A stretch of DNA of 64,000 bases from Calliopum simillimum (taxonomy: Eukaryota > Arthropoda > Insecta > Diptera > Lauxaniidae): contig OX638371.1 of the NCBI GenBank assembly GCA_951812925.1, forward strand, positions 33,454,101 to 33,518,100, in the 5' to 3' direction. Positions 11,268 through 23,595 of this stretch are shown one piece after another. The number at the start of each line of letters is the position of its first letter. The first letter of the stretch is position 1. Under the pieces are notes generated by a model. It made no database searches and was not told the DNA's origin. It worked only from the letters and a program-made list of their open reading frames with translations. Made by a program: the position numbers and the translations under genes.

Positions 11268-11850
11268 ATGAAAAAATTATTTAAAAACCTCACAATACCG
11301 AAGCACTGTACACCACAGCCTGCAGAGAGTTCATCAGTTTCGGTTTACGTTACATTAAGAATCAGAGACGATTTGAGCTCCAAACAGAAAAAACCAAACT
11401 GCCGACGACGAACAAGCGAAAGCCAAAGTTACATCAGGAACGACTCTGATGCGAATGCGTTGATAAGTGTGGTGGCTTTGCTGTTTCACCATCCAAGCGA
11501 AGCGGCGGCGGCGGCTGCAGCAACAGCCACTCAACGAAAGAATGTTAAATTTCTTAGCTGTGGTGTTGTTGATGATGATGATTGTTACTGATGTTGTTGT
11601 TTTTGCTGTTGCAGTTTCTGTTGTGTTCAACATTAAACAACCATCACTGTTGAATTTGCATCTGGAGTCACTGCTACAAGCATCGTTTGCCGCTGTGCAG
11701 ATGTACTTCATGATGCATATGGCAGCGAACCAAGGTTTCACATACCCCCAGGGGTATGGATGGCTTGTGAGCACAGGTATTGCAAGCAGTTGCATTTATG
11801 AGCGTTTTGTGCCCTCGTCCTCGTCGTCGATCATTGCACAGTGTTAAGGT
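11268..11850. other. Higher-complexity region with overlapping open frames
   Basis: Less AT-biased than its surroundings. Frames are open on both strands (11268-11591 and 11467-11847 on plus, 11355-11795 on minus). It includes a GCGGCGGCGGCGGCTGCAGC tract near 11499 and a GATGATGATG run near 11570. None of the predicted proteins shows a domain; the 126-aa plus frame is a low-complexity hydrophobic and serine-rich mix. It may be a conserved non-coding block or an exon, but the sequence does not establish either. Confidence 0.25.
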
Positions 11851-14800
11851 TTTACTTTTTCCAGAATTAAAATTGCATTATTTTAAATTTGGCTTGAAAT
11901 GGCTGGTATCGAAAGCAACGAAAAACAACTTAGACAGAAGGTAAATTAAGTAATGGCAAATAAAATTTGCTGAATAAAATTTGTGTTTAGATTTTGGAAG
12001 ATATTTCAATACTAACGTAAATCTTTATACTCGGAAACCATAGAAAAACTTTCGCACTAACAGGTTTACTCGAATGCTGATTGTGCGTAGATAATAATAA
12101 CAAAGCAATAGGAAGCGAATGTGCGGTACCAAACTGCATAACAAACAAAAACGTTTGGAAAATAACTTTTTATGCGCTTATTGAAGCAAACATTTTGTGT
12201 GGAAATTAACTAGAAATTGGACCCTTCATAGTAAGCTTGTGAAAGTCATTTGGAAAAGGCTTATTATAAAGGTTTTTATGCAATATTTTCCAAATGTTTG
12301 TATATAATATTTTGAAATTTTTTTTTTAATTTTTCAATAAACTTTTTGTCAGTGTTCATTAAGTTTATATAGCAACATTTTCCAAACATTTTTATATTTA
12401 ATTGAAATAAAAAAAATGTTTTTTACTGAGAATCAATCCTATGATTTTCAAGTTATGAGTCGACAATCATACTTTGTGCCAGTTATGATTCAAATGCCTT
12501 GTGTTTTACTTAGCTCTATAGGTCATTGAAAAAATATAAAAAAAATTTACGAAAGTTTGGAAATAAAAATTTTCTAATTTTTGATTTTAACCTTACAAAT
12601 AGATTGTGAAAATTTTGAAAAACAACATTTTCCAAACGTTTGAAAATTGGTTATGAAAACATTTGGCAATTAACTTTTTCCAAGCGTTAAATTGTGAAGG
12701 TTATAAAATTGTTTGTTGGGTGTATTCCTTGAACTACAACAGACATTTGAAACTTTACAAAAAATTATGTAGTCATAAGAGTGGAAACTATTAGGCGATG
12801 GGCATCTTGGACTTAGACCTTGGATAAAATTTAAATTTTTGGTTAAGTTTTGAATTTTTGGAATTCAAGGCTTGTATAGAAATTCCAAGAAGGTTTTGTA
12901 AGCTAGTTTATTTTAAGAACTGTAGATGGTAGACTACGCATGATGCCGTACGTTTACTGACTGGACAGATTCAAACCAAACCTAATGACAGTATCTCGGA
13001 AGAAGATATGTAGCAAGTTTAAGAAAGTCACGTTTTAATCTTGTAGCGCGCTCATCATAAGCAGCGAAACAAATGAGAGTAACCCTTGAGGTGCATAGAA
13101 AAGTATTTTTTTCTGACCTCAAACTAACAATTTGGTAAGACAAATGTAGCACCAAATTTAAGAAAATTGAACGAGATTTTCAAAAAAAAAATTATAAAAG
13201 GGTATGGATCTTTTTCATACTAAAATGCCCGCCAAAGTCAAAAAATGGTGAAAAAAAAATTAAAATATCAACTTTAAAGGTCCAGATCTTTGTAAAATCT
13301 TTTCAAACCCTATAAATCATATACACCATCTGAAAGCTCTTACAATAAGCTAAAACTTTGCTATAAAATGAAAATTTGTTTTCTGAAACAAGTCAGAAAA
13401 TCAGTTTTAACCCTATAACTCCTCAGGCGTACATTTAAGACCCCCTCTCCAAATGAAATTTTTTGTTAGCCTAAGCCTCTTCTATCACCTCCCAAGCTTC
13501 TCTTACCATATGCAAAACAGTGTTTTCCTAAATCTAGTTCTAGGAGGAGAAATGTAGTTGCGAAGAAAGATGGGATTAAATGAAATACTATTCCTGGATA
13601 TCTTGAAAATGGTAAATGCTTTCCGGTGAGTGTTCTCCTCGGTTTAAAATTGCAAGAAAACCCTTTTCTTCACTAAACTTAGTGGAGTATTTATGTGCCT
13701 TGAATCAGTTTCATTTAGAAGGAAGCCGTTCCCCTCTCAGTTCGATAGCCTTTTCGTTCATTCCTATGATCATTCCTATTACGTTCGTGTGGAATCCAAA
13801 TGACATTAAAAACGAACTGGTGCCCATTAGCCTTTAGGTTTCGAAAATAGCTAAAGCTATTGAGCCTGAAAGTTGCTAACAGTTTATGATAAGCAAAAGG
13901 CTTGAGATTTTAAGATCTTTAAAAAGGTTCTCGACCCGCACCACAGACCGTCATAGAGTTCCTTCATTCTAGTGAGTTCTCTCGAGAAGTCACATAAAAG
14001 ATTTATCGCAAAACTAACAGACAGATATGGACTGTTAGAGAATTAGGAAGCTCGATAAGCAGGATGTCAAAGGTGGAGCATCTCCGCCCACATGGCACTC
14101 ACAGATGTAGATGTTGAGGAAATTTAGGCAGATCATATAAGTATCTTTAAGCAAAAGTATGATCGGTCCACTTTCAGTTTTACAAAGATTTTACTAAGTT
14201 GATGTAATATATTTTTTGTTCCAAAAATCCACAAAACTTCCCATTGTTTTCGTTCGTTCTGCATTAAAAGTAAAATTGTTTAAATGCAAATCTTGGTCTC
14301 GATCGTGTAGTTGGAAGCAGCAGCTGAAGCTGAGGCATTGAAGCTACAAGCAACGATCAAGCATAAACGAATGCATCGATGTTGGTGTTTGGTGGCTTTG
14401 TGTGTTGTGTTGCCAAAGTGTTTTCTTTATTTACGTAACACAACATAACGTAGCGATTATTTCAAACATTTTTCTGTTCTTTTTATTTTTTTCTTGTGTT
14501 GTTCGTGTGTTGATGTTTGTGATGATAATGTTAATATTTGTTGTTGTACTGATGTTGCTGCTGTCATAGGGGGAATGAACCTGTGCACACTTTTGCTCTT
14601 CACAGCACAGCAGCAGCAGTGACGATGGTTGCCCAGAAGTCAATCGGCTGATGTGCCGGTGCAAAAGTTACATTGCAATGTTGTTGCTGGTTGTTGCTGA
14701 TAGATATTGCCACAACAAGTGATTCCATTGCGCTGGGATTAATCTAAGCACCTAAGAAGCTGCTGCTGGAATTATGAAATATGAGCAAACAAAGCCAAGG

Positions 14801-15193
14801 TAAACTTCACATGGTTGCCGTGGTGTCATTGGGGGTCTTCGATCTAAGATCGCTTCTGTGTTTTTTCTCGTTACATCGAATTTAAACGCAATCGTAAATG
14901 CAATATTTATTCATTGGAACAGCATGGATTAAGTAATTGATAAAGTTATGAAAAAAAAACATAAAATTAAATAATTTTCCCATAAACCTCTGAAATGTAT
15001 TACTCATATAAGTATGCAAGCATGCATGTGTCTAAGGAAACTACTATGAAAATTTTATTTATGACATAAGATATGAAAAATCTTAGATAATTAGATAATC
15101 TGCAATAATTTGATGTATTTAATCTGAGAAGATAATTATACTTATTTAATGGATCTGTTGCTTAAAAACGCAGTGATCTCGAGTATTAATAGC
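11851..15193. other. Unannotated DNA, possible old repeat debris
   Basis: At 12145-12700 the word TTTTCCAAACGTTTG and its complement recur in diverged form (for example AACGTTTGGAAAATAACTTT near 12150 and CATTTTCCAAACGTTTG near 12625), suggesting an eroded foldback. At 13020-13560 AT-rich debris. At 14320-14720 CAG/GTT-rich low complexity of the kind found around fly genes. The 73-aa frame at 13616-13837 has no recognisable domain. Confidence 0.35.
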
Positions 15194-15717
15194 ATTGTTT
15201 GATGATTCCTCTAGAGTACTATAGAGCAAGTTAGAGCAGTCAAAAGTGTTCGATGAAAAATTTTTCTTCTCTAGGTTGCTCTATTCTACTCTGAAAAGTG
15301 TTCGATGAATCTGCTCCAAACTGCTCTGTTTGCTCTTTTCTGTTCTAGATTTTTTTGTAGAGCAAGTTGGAGCAGCAAATTTTCATTAGAAAAATCAAAA
15401 CAAAATAAATATTTTTAAAATTTTTCGTGAATTTTTACGCTATGGACCTAGTTGGTCTATGTGAGGTTTCTGCTCACGCAATTACCGCCACTCTAACCTA
15501 ATCATCGTGAATTTTGATATTCATATTTCATTTTTAACATAAAAATATGTAAATATTTCTAAATTTTTGCTGATTTTCTCCAAGTTGCTTGTTTTGTGTT
15601 TTTTTAAATTTCTGCTCTGCCCTACTCTACTCTAAACTGCTCTAAAAGTCATATGACAGTTTTCAAAAGCTGCTCTACTCTGCTCTGCTCTACTCTGATC
15701 TAAGTTCGTCAAACAAA
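15194..15717. mobile_element. Foldback MITE rich in TGCTCT/AGAGCA words
   Basis: The left end reads GTTTGATGATTCCTCTAGAG and leads into AGAGCAAGTTAGAGCAG. The reverse complement of the right end reads GTTTGACGAACTTAGATCAG and leads into AGTAGAGCAGAGCAGAG. The word TGCTCT or its complement recurs more than ten times in both arms. A central segment at about 15436-15500 matches 52090-52160 and may be a nested fragment. Ends are approximate and no target duplication was identified. Confidence 0.65.
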
Positions 15718-15930
15718 TCTAATATTTGCAGGACTTGTTTTTTTTCACCGACATTTTTTAAACTTAAAAATACTTTTGAAATTTTTTTTAAAAAAACCTC
15801 CCTTGAATTTTTCTTAAAAGTAGAGGAAGGGTACCGAGTGTGGGCACCGTTTTGTTTTCGACTCATAACTTTTGACCAAATGTATATTATGCTGACATAT
15901 AAGTGTCAATGGAAAGCTAAAGATTTTAGC

Positions 15931-17873
15931 CAGGGGCGTGGAGAGAAAATCCGGGCCCGGGGGTAGTAATATACCAGGCCCCCTCCACTTCTAGATTTTT
16001 TTTTTATTCGAGACTATCACATCGTCGAGCGAATATTGTTTTGCCCACGAGATATATGAAATGTGTAAAGTTGTGATTTTGTTTGTTTCCCGCTCATATT
16101 GATAAAATAAGGTTTCAGCCGGTCTGCGATTAAAGCTTGAAAAATGTAATAAAAAAAGGCAATTTTTTTTTTACTGCCCGTAACTTCTAAACTGTTGGTT
16201 TTTTCGGAGATGTCTTTAGGTAAACCTTTGTAGAGAATATCTAGGCCAACATTATCTTCTTAGAAGATTTCGGTCCAAAATTTAAACTTGTTGCTGTTTG
16301 ATACAAAAATAGCAATTTTTTAAGAAAATGTTCATGTCTACAAAATGATTTTTTGTAAATTTTAAAGGGCGAATTATTTGCTCTGGAAACCCTATACTGT
16401 AGGAAATTAAATGTAAATTAATTAAAAAGAAAAACATTAATTCAAAATATAAATTCTTAATGTATAGAGCTGGTCTCAAAATTGGAAAAATGCAGTATTT
16501 TAATTTTTTCTACTTTATTGGAAGCAAGAAATTTTTTTGCTAGTCTTTTATGAAATGGTCTTGTATGATTTTTTTTAAAATCTTACAAGACTACTTCATA
16601 GCACATTTTAATACCTTTTTGGAGTTCACTTGATTTAAATTTTTTCCTGGGTGGTGAGCTCGACAATTGAAATTTTCGATAATATGTGCAGGAGCGGCCT
16701 TAAAAAAATCGAAAACAAAAGCTATTTTCGTGTTCAGCGCCCCGAAATTAGTTTGGAAGATATGACAAGCAAACAAATCAAAAATTAAGAAAAAAAAAAA
16801 ACACTAAAAAATTATATTTTTTTAGCTTTGCAGCTCCATAACCTAAAAATTTTATATATTTATAAAATTTTTTTTTAATTACTTTTGATTACCTTCAACA
16901 TAAGATATTCTGGACAAATATTCCGCTCTTTGAAAATTAAAAAAAACCAATTTCTAGAAAAAAGTCATAAAAGTTTTCTTAAAAAATTGCTATTTTTGTA
17001 CAACAAATTTAATTTTTTTCTAAGATAATGTTGGCCTAGTAACTCTCCACAAAAGTTTATTTAAGAATGTTTCTGAAAAGATCAGTAGTTTCGAAGTTAC
17101 GGCGAAAGTTAAAGCGGATTGCCATTTTTAAGTCTATTTTTAATTTTAAAAATTTTTTTGAAACCTTATCGTTTTGGCCTCATAACGCCAATTTTACATG
17201 TTTGGGAAATCGCCTTTTTAAGTTTTAGATGGTATAAGAAAGAAGTAACCGATAACTTTCTTACTTTTTTTTTCTTAAATACTTCAATTTAAGAATTAAA
17301 TTTAATATTTTACTAAAGGCAGGATACGGTACCTTCCAGTCTTTAAGTTATTAAACGTGTAAAAGGATATTAATTTTATGGGCACTGGCTCGGGTTTTTT
17401 TCTTGGCTCTCGAGGCTCTACTTTCCAGCGACGGGCTTGGACTTTCTAACCTAACCACAAAAGGCTTAAGCTAAGAGGCCTGTTAAAGCCCGTAAATCAC
17501 AAGCAAGCTTAGAAGCACAAACTTGGAAAAAATTCTGGAAAATAATGTATAAGTGTAGTGCTTAGAATGAAAATAAAGTAAGTTAAGTCAAACAAAAAAA
17601 AACTTATTAGATTTGACAAAAAAGCTCTAGTAAGCAGACAGTGTCCATACAATCTTTGTATTTTCTTCTTAAAAAATAAATAAATAATAATTATGCGGGC
17701 CCGGGCTTTTTCTCAAGTGTTTGTATCATGTTCATGCCGGGCCTCTAAAATCTATTTTTCAAGTTTGAAAAAAACTACTACAAATTTTATTAATTTCTGC
17801 TTAAGTCCGGGCCCTCCAAAAAACTTCGGGCCCGGGGGGAATCCCCCTTACCCCCCCCCTCTCGTCAAACCTG
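15931..17873. mobile_element. hAT-type non-autonomous element inside the Tigger
   Basis: It is bounded by a perfect 8-bp duplication ATTTTAGC at 15923-15930 and 17874-17881. The ends are CAGGGGCGTGGAGAG on the left and, reverse complemented, CAGGTTTGACGAGAG on the right, with GGGCCCGGGG blocks just inside each end. An 8-bp duplication and CAG-type ends fit the hAT superfamily. It is 1,943 bp with no transposase-like frame, so it is non-autonomous. Most of the interior (16100-17185) is an inverted repeat. Confidence 0.85.
16100..17185. repeat. Long inverted repeat inside the hAT-type element
   Basis: TAGGCCAACATTATCTT near 16242 pairs with AAGATAATGTTGGCCTA near 17021. ACAAAAATAGCAATTTTTTA near 16304 pairs with its complement near 16982. 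ATAAGGTTTCA near 16107 pairs with TGAAACCTTAT near 17159. Arms are about 500 bp each and clearly diverged, so this is an old foldback core centred near 16640. Confidence 0.8.
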
Positions 17874-18029
17874 ATTTTAGCTAACTACTGGTGAATAAAG
17901 TAAAATTGATTTCATCAGTTGGAAAAATTATAGCAAAAAAATAGTGAAGTGATCATTTTTGACAAAAAAAAAATTTTGGGTCCGGTTGTGGGCACCCTTA
18001 GAAAATCGGCTGAAAATGGGAAAATATGA

Positions 18030-18700
18030 ATTAAAACGCAATCACTGGATTTACTGAAGTGACGCAGGAAACGGAAGACGTAGATGGCTTAAATATGTTG
18101 AGAACATCTCCTTCACCCATTTCATTCTCAGCGGTAGCTTCGGAGATCTGCTCAACGGCTTCAACAAACTCAGCGTCACCGAAAACATCTGGATCAAATG
18201 GCATGATACCCGTTGCTCTGAAACCAGACTTGATTGACTTCGGAGCCAATGCCGCATCAAGTGATTTGCATACTAAGCCAACTAGGTGACATAATTCCAA
18301 GTACTTGTTGGCATTGTTTTTTTGCCAAGCTGCACACTTTGAGTTGTAGAATGCCTTCACCGGTTCGAATACAGAAATATCCGATGGCTGCAGTGAGGCG
18401 GGAACGAAAGGATGTTCACCCCATTCTCGACTGCAATGTCCACAAGTGACTGGTGTGATTGTCTAGAAGCAGCAGAACAGGAGAAGTTGGAGTTGGTTTG
18501 GCAAACTGAATGAAATGCCGCATATAACAAACAAATTCCGGTTGAGCCATCCACCTGGAATGATTTGCGAAACCGGCAGACCCTGAAGAGAATTTTAACA
18601 GCCACACTATTCTATCCTTTCCACTAAAAAAGAGTAAAATATGCCAAGCATACCATTTGGATTAGTAACGTTGGCATCCACGACGATATTTCATTAAAAT
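18030..18700 (-). pseudogene. pogo/Tigger (jerky-like) transposase relic
   Basis: C-terminal part of a DDE_1-type transposase, the pogo/Tigger/jerky group of the Tc1/mariner superfamily. On the minus strand, frames read in order: VDANVTNPNGML near 18670; GSAGFANHSRWMAQPEF and FIQFAKPTPTSPVLLLLDNH, with the second catalytic D in LLLLDNH; VDIAVENGVNILSFPPHCSH; SDISVFEPVKAFYNSKCAAW; then KSGFRATGIMPFDPDVF, the family's usual 'SGFRxTGIxPFD' C-terminal block. At least two frameshifts are needed (near 18450 and 18375), plus a stop near 18610. The N-terminal CENP-B-like DNA-binding domain and the first catalytic D are not visible. They were lost, or lay where the hAT-type element and a deletion now sit. 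No product is expected. Confidence 0.85.
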
Positions 18701-19950
18701 ACACGCTTTAAATAAAAAAAGAGGGGTGCCCACACCCGGACCTATTCGGGGCCCATACTCGGCTTTGATAGCCACTTTGAAAAGCAATGAGCAAATTGTG
18801 TTGTGTGAATGTTTTGGTTGCATTCGGTCTTGAATCACAAAATATAATAAATTTACTACATAAATATAGATTGCACTCAGCTTTTCGATTGATTCACTTC
18901 GATTTATCGCACTTGGAAAATTATTGAAAAAAACTTATGTGTTGACTTTTACTCATTCAAAAATTAGATTGTCCTCAGCATCAAGCAAATGCGTCTGTTT
19001 GCTCCGGTAAATGCACAAAAACTTCATGCTGTCATTATACGCGCTTAACATTTGTCAGAACAGCCGCATTCGTTTTCTGTCAAAAGTTACGGTGGGCTGC
19101 CCACATCCGGACCCTGCCCACTGGCGGTACCCTTCCCCTACTTTAAATTAAAGCATAATATATGAGCTTTAAAATGATTTGTGACTCAAGATGGGGTTCG
19201 GTCGCTAGATGAGAGTTTTTGGCTTTTGAACGCCCGCCGCAGGCAAAACTCTTTGTTTTCTCAAGAGGAAGGTATCTTACGAAAAAAGTGTACTAGGCAT
19301 AAAATTTTTTAAAATTTTTTTTTTTTGAATAATTTTTGAAAAATTTTTTGTTTTAAAATTTTTGCACTTTGCAATTTTTTAACGTTCCAAAAAATTCCGA
19401 AAAATTTCACACGTATTTCTTGGACGATTCTAAGCATTTTATGCTTAGTACATTTTTTCGTATGATGCCTTCTTGATGCGCTCTTGAGAAAACAAAGAGT
19501 TTTGCTTGCAGCGGGCGTTCAAAAGCCAAAAACTCTCATCTAGCGACCGAATCCCATCTTGAGTTATACATCATCTTAAAGCTTATAAATTATGCTTTAA
19601 TTTTAAGTACTTTTAAAAAAAAATTAAAGGGGTTTTTTTAAAAAAAAATTCAAAAGTATTTTTAAGTTTAAAAAAGTTTGGTGAAAAAAAAATTTTTTCA
19701 CCAAATAATATTTTTTTATAAAAATAACTTTTAAAAATGAATAAGACCATTAACTTAGGTATATCAATTTACGAACTGTGGTGTTACCCATACATTTTTC
19801 ATAAAACACCCTTTTCATGAAAATGACTAAAATGCCAACTTCGACACCCTGTATTTTAACAAAAAATTATACTAGGACCAAATTCTTCCGGATTATTGTT
19901 CTTGCACACCAGATCTACCATACTACCAAATTTGAGCGAAGTCGTAAATC

Positions 19951-20459
19951 ATATATTCTTGATTAGCGTCACCTCCTTAATTGATATAGCCATGTCCGTC
20001 TGTGTGGCTGCATGTATGTGGAAATATTTCTCGCGGAAAAACTAAGCAAAATAATTCAATACAATTTAGTGCATTAGCTTCATCGTAAAAGTAAGCTCGT
20101 GGGATAGAAAATTAGCGAAATCGGTCAACGGCCACGCCTATCGTCCATACAAATATATATATATTTAAAACGCAATAACAAAAGCATTATCCTTAATATT
20201 GAAAGAAAAATGCACATAAATACTAGCAATAGTAAGTAAAAGCTCTGAGTAAAAACTAGGCAAACTTGGAAAAGAGCGCGCAGCACCTCCCATATAAGCT
20301 AAAGTTTCAAAATGCTGTACTGAAAGCGTTTTTTGAGATAATTCAACCAAATTTCACACAGACACTGGGTGAAAAATTTGAGCAAAGCTGTGTGAATTCG
20401 GACAAGAGGTCGTGGCAGCTTTAAAATTTGGCCATGCCAAAAGTAACACCCTTACTAGT
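19951..20459 (-). repeat. Dispersed repeat family R, copy 1
   Basis: A minus-strand copy whose start ACTAGTAAGGGTGTTAC lies at the right and whose ACGGACATGGCTATATC-type block lies at the left. It contains one TATGGGAGGTGC...CAAGTTTGCC-type internal unit. Other copies: 22826-23595, 34893-36732, 46906-47657, 52300-52661 and 56893-57527. Confidence 0.75.
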
Positions 20460-22825
20460 ATTCTTTTTTAAATTTATTACTTGAACGTTTAAAGTTTTTT
20501 ATTTTTGAAAAATTAATTCTTCAAACCTTTAGCTTAACGCCCTCGATGTTGATAGCGAAACTGAAAAAACCGCGCGAAAAAATATCCTTGCTGTCATTAA
20601 GTTTAGGATTAGGAAACCCACAATAACATTCTTAAATTTAAGGATACCGCACATGTGATAATGTATTATATTGTACATATACATGTACAATGTACATATG
20701 TTTATGTTACAGTTATGGCAGTTTTCCAAGCGACTTTATGTGCGCTTCGTAATCGAGTGCTCTTAATGTTGACATTTATGACCACACATCTGTTAAGTGA
20801 CCCAAATTCTTGAAGATTAGTATTGAGAACATACATGTGAGTATGTGATTTTGACCGAAATTTTTATAAACATCAACATGTTTGTTTACATAAGTAACAA
20901 ATTTCTTCTTTTTAAGACATAAGAAGTAGTTTCTTTTTGGTATCCATTTACAAGATTACCTTCTATGTTGCTGCTAATAAGATCGCATTGCATTGTATTG
21001 AACTGTAACTCCTAGGAGGAATATAAGGCCAATATGACTCGGCTGCTTCGAATTTGTTGCTCGGCGTTTATTTTTTTCGATTACGATTTATCTATTTCCT
21101 TTTTCAGCGACCCATTCCAGTGTCTTTGGGTATACCACGTTTCTACTGCATTGTGGATTCTTGTGATGAGCAAAATCAGTCTTGATCTTCAGTATTGGAA
21201 GTTTTTCTAGACCAATACCAAGACTTAATGTCCACGTCCCAGACTACTATGATCTTCAGTGATTTGGTTTTGAAGGAGACTCATTCAAAGCAGTCTACTA
21301 TAGTAGTCTACGAAGGCAGGTAAAATTAAATTATTCTTAGTGTATCACTTTGATCCACGGACGATTAGTTTTGCCGGAATCTGGCTTGCTGCTTTTGGAT
21401 AGCAGAATCAAGTCCTTCACAGTTTTTCAACTTTCACAATTTTTGGCATAGCATACCATGTAGCCAATCTTCCGGCAAAAGCTCTTCATTCCAGATTCTT
21501 GAGAGCAGTACATCATCTATGCTTAGTTTTGGATGAAATCAATGAGCACGCTTAAGCCAAATTCATCTAAAATTTGATCATTCCACTTGCAACAATTAAT
21601 ATTAATTTCAAACTGACTTTTTTTTCATAAAAAAGAAAAGTCTCATTATGATTAAGTCAAAAATGTTGAGTGTAAAATGTTATACTCAACATTTATATGA
21701 ATAGTAAAAACAAACAATGTCACAAAGAATCCTATTCAAGTAATTACAACCCTCATAAAAACCGAACACAATAAAAAGCAACAAAAAAAGAAAATCATCA
21801 CAGATGTAGTACCCGTAACGAATTTTTCCATCCCCCTGAGTGAAAGTTAAAACAACATAACCTCAATGTCACTTTCGGCACTTTTCGTGTTAATCTGTGA
21901 CCAAAAATGAAGACATAAAAAATAAACTGCACAGAAATTAAAAAACATGAAAATCTGTGTTGCTGCATCTGTGTTTAACTGCGAAACTGTGGAAGTTTTT
22001 TTTTTTTTCATTTATCCCTAGTTGTCAGTAGCGCGCGAATCTAAAGCTGGGGGATTTTTTCTACACATAAATCTTGTATCCTTGAACTTTTACATATATC
22101 CGCAGTGAGTCGTTGGTTGTTTCTTTTTTATGGATTTCAATATTTTAAGGATATTTGAAACACACGGTTGAAAGAGTTCATACATACACAAAGTGAAAAG
22201 AATTTAATTAGAAATTTTTCATTACAATCGCAACAACAATAGCAGCTTACGAGGGGTTTGTTTTGCGAAAAGCATTTTGGATTAAAGTTTTAACAAAGTG
22301 CACTTTTTTATTTTCATTTCATTTAAAATATAACCAACTTGTTTTTTTTTATTGTTGTTTTATTGTGTTATTAAATTGAAATATATAAATTGGAAATGGC
22401 CATGCTGAAGACCCCTTATCATTCACATGTGTGATATGATAAATACCTACTGTACAGTAAAATTTATAAGAAACTTAATTTGTATTAAAATATCATTCTG
22501 ATAATTTTCAGAATTATTGGAAAATTCAAGAGATTTATTGATTATGGAATTTTAAAAGGAACTTAAAAGTTTATGGGTTTTTATTACAGAAATCGGTAAA
22601 TGAGTCATTTAAGAAGAAAAAACCACGGAGTGCTATTAAAATAGTGGTTGGAAATCTGAAATGGGGAAGGGAAATACACCATTAACAGTTTTTTCAATAT
22701 ATCTAGGCAACAAAGCAAAATTTCGATATTTTTCGTAGAAAACTTTTTGTAGAGAATTAATTTTGCCATCGAAATAGCTTATTTAAAAAAAATTGATTAT
22801 GCTGAAAATGTTGAAACCAAAAAAA
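20460..22825. other. Unannotated DNA with a degraded hAT MITE copy
   Basis: Mostly featureless. At 21161-21280 GTGATGAGCAAAATCAGTCT followed by disrupted CTTGATCTTC / CCAAGACTTA words is an eroded relative of the MITEs at 26445 and 58688. At 21662-21693 ATGTTGAGT and ACTCAACAT form a small hairpin. Confidence 0.4.
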
Positions 22826-23595
22826 ACTAGTAAGGGTGTTACCTTTGGCCTGGCCAAACATTAAATACCCTACACAGCAGTATTTTGAAAATTTTGCTTA
22901 TATGGGAGGTCCCACGCCCTCCGAATTCACCCAGTTTTTTCTCAGAGTTTGCATTTATAGTTCTAAGTATTTGATTGAAATTTGGTTGGATTATCTGAAA
23001 AAACTTTTTCAGAATAGCGTTTTGAAACTTTTGCTTATATGAGAGGTGCAACGCCCTCCTGTTCGATGTTATCCAGTTTTTGCTTAAAGCTTGCAATTTA
23101 TAGTTTTTAGTATCTGAGTTAAATTTAGTTCAATTATCTCAAAAAACGCTTTCAGTACATCGCTTTAAAGCTTTTGCTTATATGAGAGGTGCCACGCCCT
23201 CTTGTTCGAATTCGACTAGTTTTTGCTCAGAGCTTCCGCTTACAATTCGTAGTATTTATGTGTATTTTGGTTGCATTGTTGTGAAAAATACTCCAAAATT
23301 TGCATTTTGAAAATATTTTTTGTATGGGCGGTAGGCGTGTCCGTTGACCGATTTCGCTCATTTCAATCCCCCGAGCTTACTTTGACGACGGAGGCTGTGT
23401 ACCAAATTTCATTGAATTATCTTTCTTAGTTTTCCCAAAAAATGTATTTCCACACACAGCCAGCCACCCAGCCAGCCAGACAGACGGACATGGCTATATC
23501 GACTCAGGAGGTGACGCTGATCAAGAATATATGTACTTTCCCATATCTGCCACGCCTCCTTCTCTGCGTTACAAACGGAAGGACAAAGCGAATAT
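22826..23595 (+). repeat. Dispersed repeat family R, copy 2
   Basis: Starts ACTAGTAAGGGTGTTACC, then TGGCCAAACATTAAATACCC. Three internal units of about 140-150 bp follow (GCTTATATGNGAGGTNCNAC...TTATAGTTYNTAGTAT). It ends with a CCAGCCACCCAGCCAG microsatellite, GGACATGGCTATATCGACTC and CGCCTCCTTCTCTGCGTTAC. No coding frame. It lies opposite in orientation to copy 1. Confidence 0.85.

Larger units (their letters stand above)
15821..19140 (-). mobile_element. pogo/Tigger-type element, decayed, with TA target duplication
   Basis: The left end is TA then GAGGAAGGGTACCGAGTGTG. The reverse complement of the right end is TA then GGGGAAGGGTACCGCCAGTG. The ends match over the first 14 bases but for one, and again at the AACTTTTGAC block. 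The TA duplication occupies 15821-15822 and 19139-19140. The unbroken opposite arm of the host foldback confirms both junctions. A word around GTGTGGGCACC / TCCGGNTGTGGGCA recurs at 15837, 17978, 18724 (inverted) and 19094 (inverted), probably as subterminal binding sites. It contains the transposase relic 18030-18700 and the hAT-type insertion 15931-17873. The element body is about 1.37 kb without that insertion. Confidence 0.88.
15735..19705. mobile_element. Foldback element split by a Tigger insertion
   Basis: The left outer arm (15735-15820) contains TTTAAACTTAAAAATACTTT and AAAAAAACCTCCCTTGAATT. The inner left arm resumes at 19141 with AAAGCATAATATATGAGC, CGGTCGCTAGATGAGAG and TTTGAACGCCCGCCGC. 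The complete right arm (about 19430-19705) carries the reverse complements in uninterrupted order, so it shows the empty site: TTTTAAAAGTACTTAAAATT, read on the minus strand. The left arm has the same sequence split at TA by the 3.3-kb insertion. A diverged relative lies at 24360-24600. Confidence 0.85.

Noticed and set aside
11467..11847. 126-aa frame as a host gene
   Set aside because: Low-complexity hydrophobic and serine-rich sequence with overlapping frames on the other strand and no recognised domain.
18059..18449. Plus-strand frames over the Tigger relic
   Set aside because: Antisense shadows of the minus-strand transposase relic.
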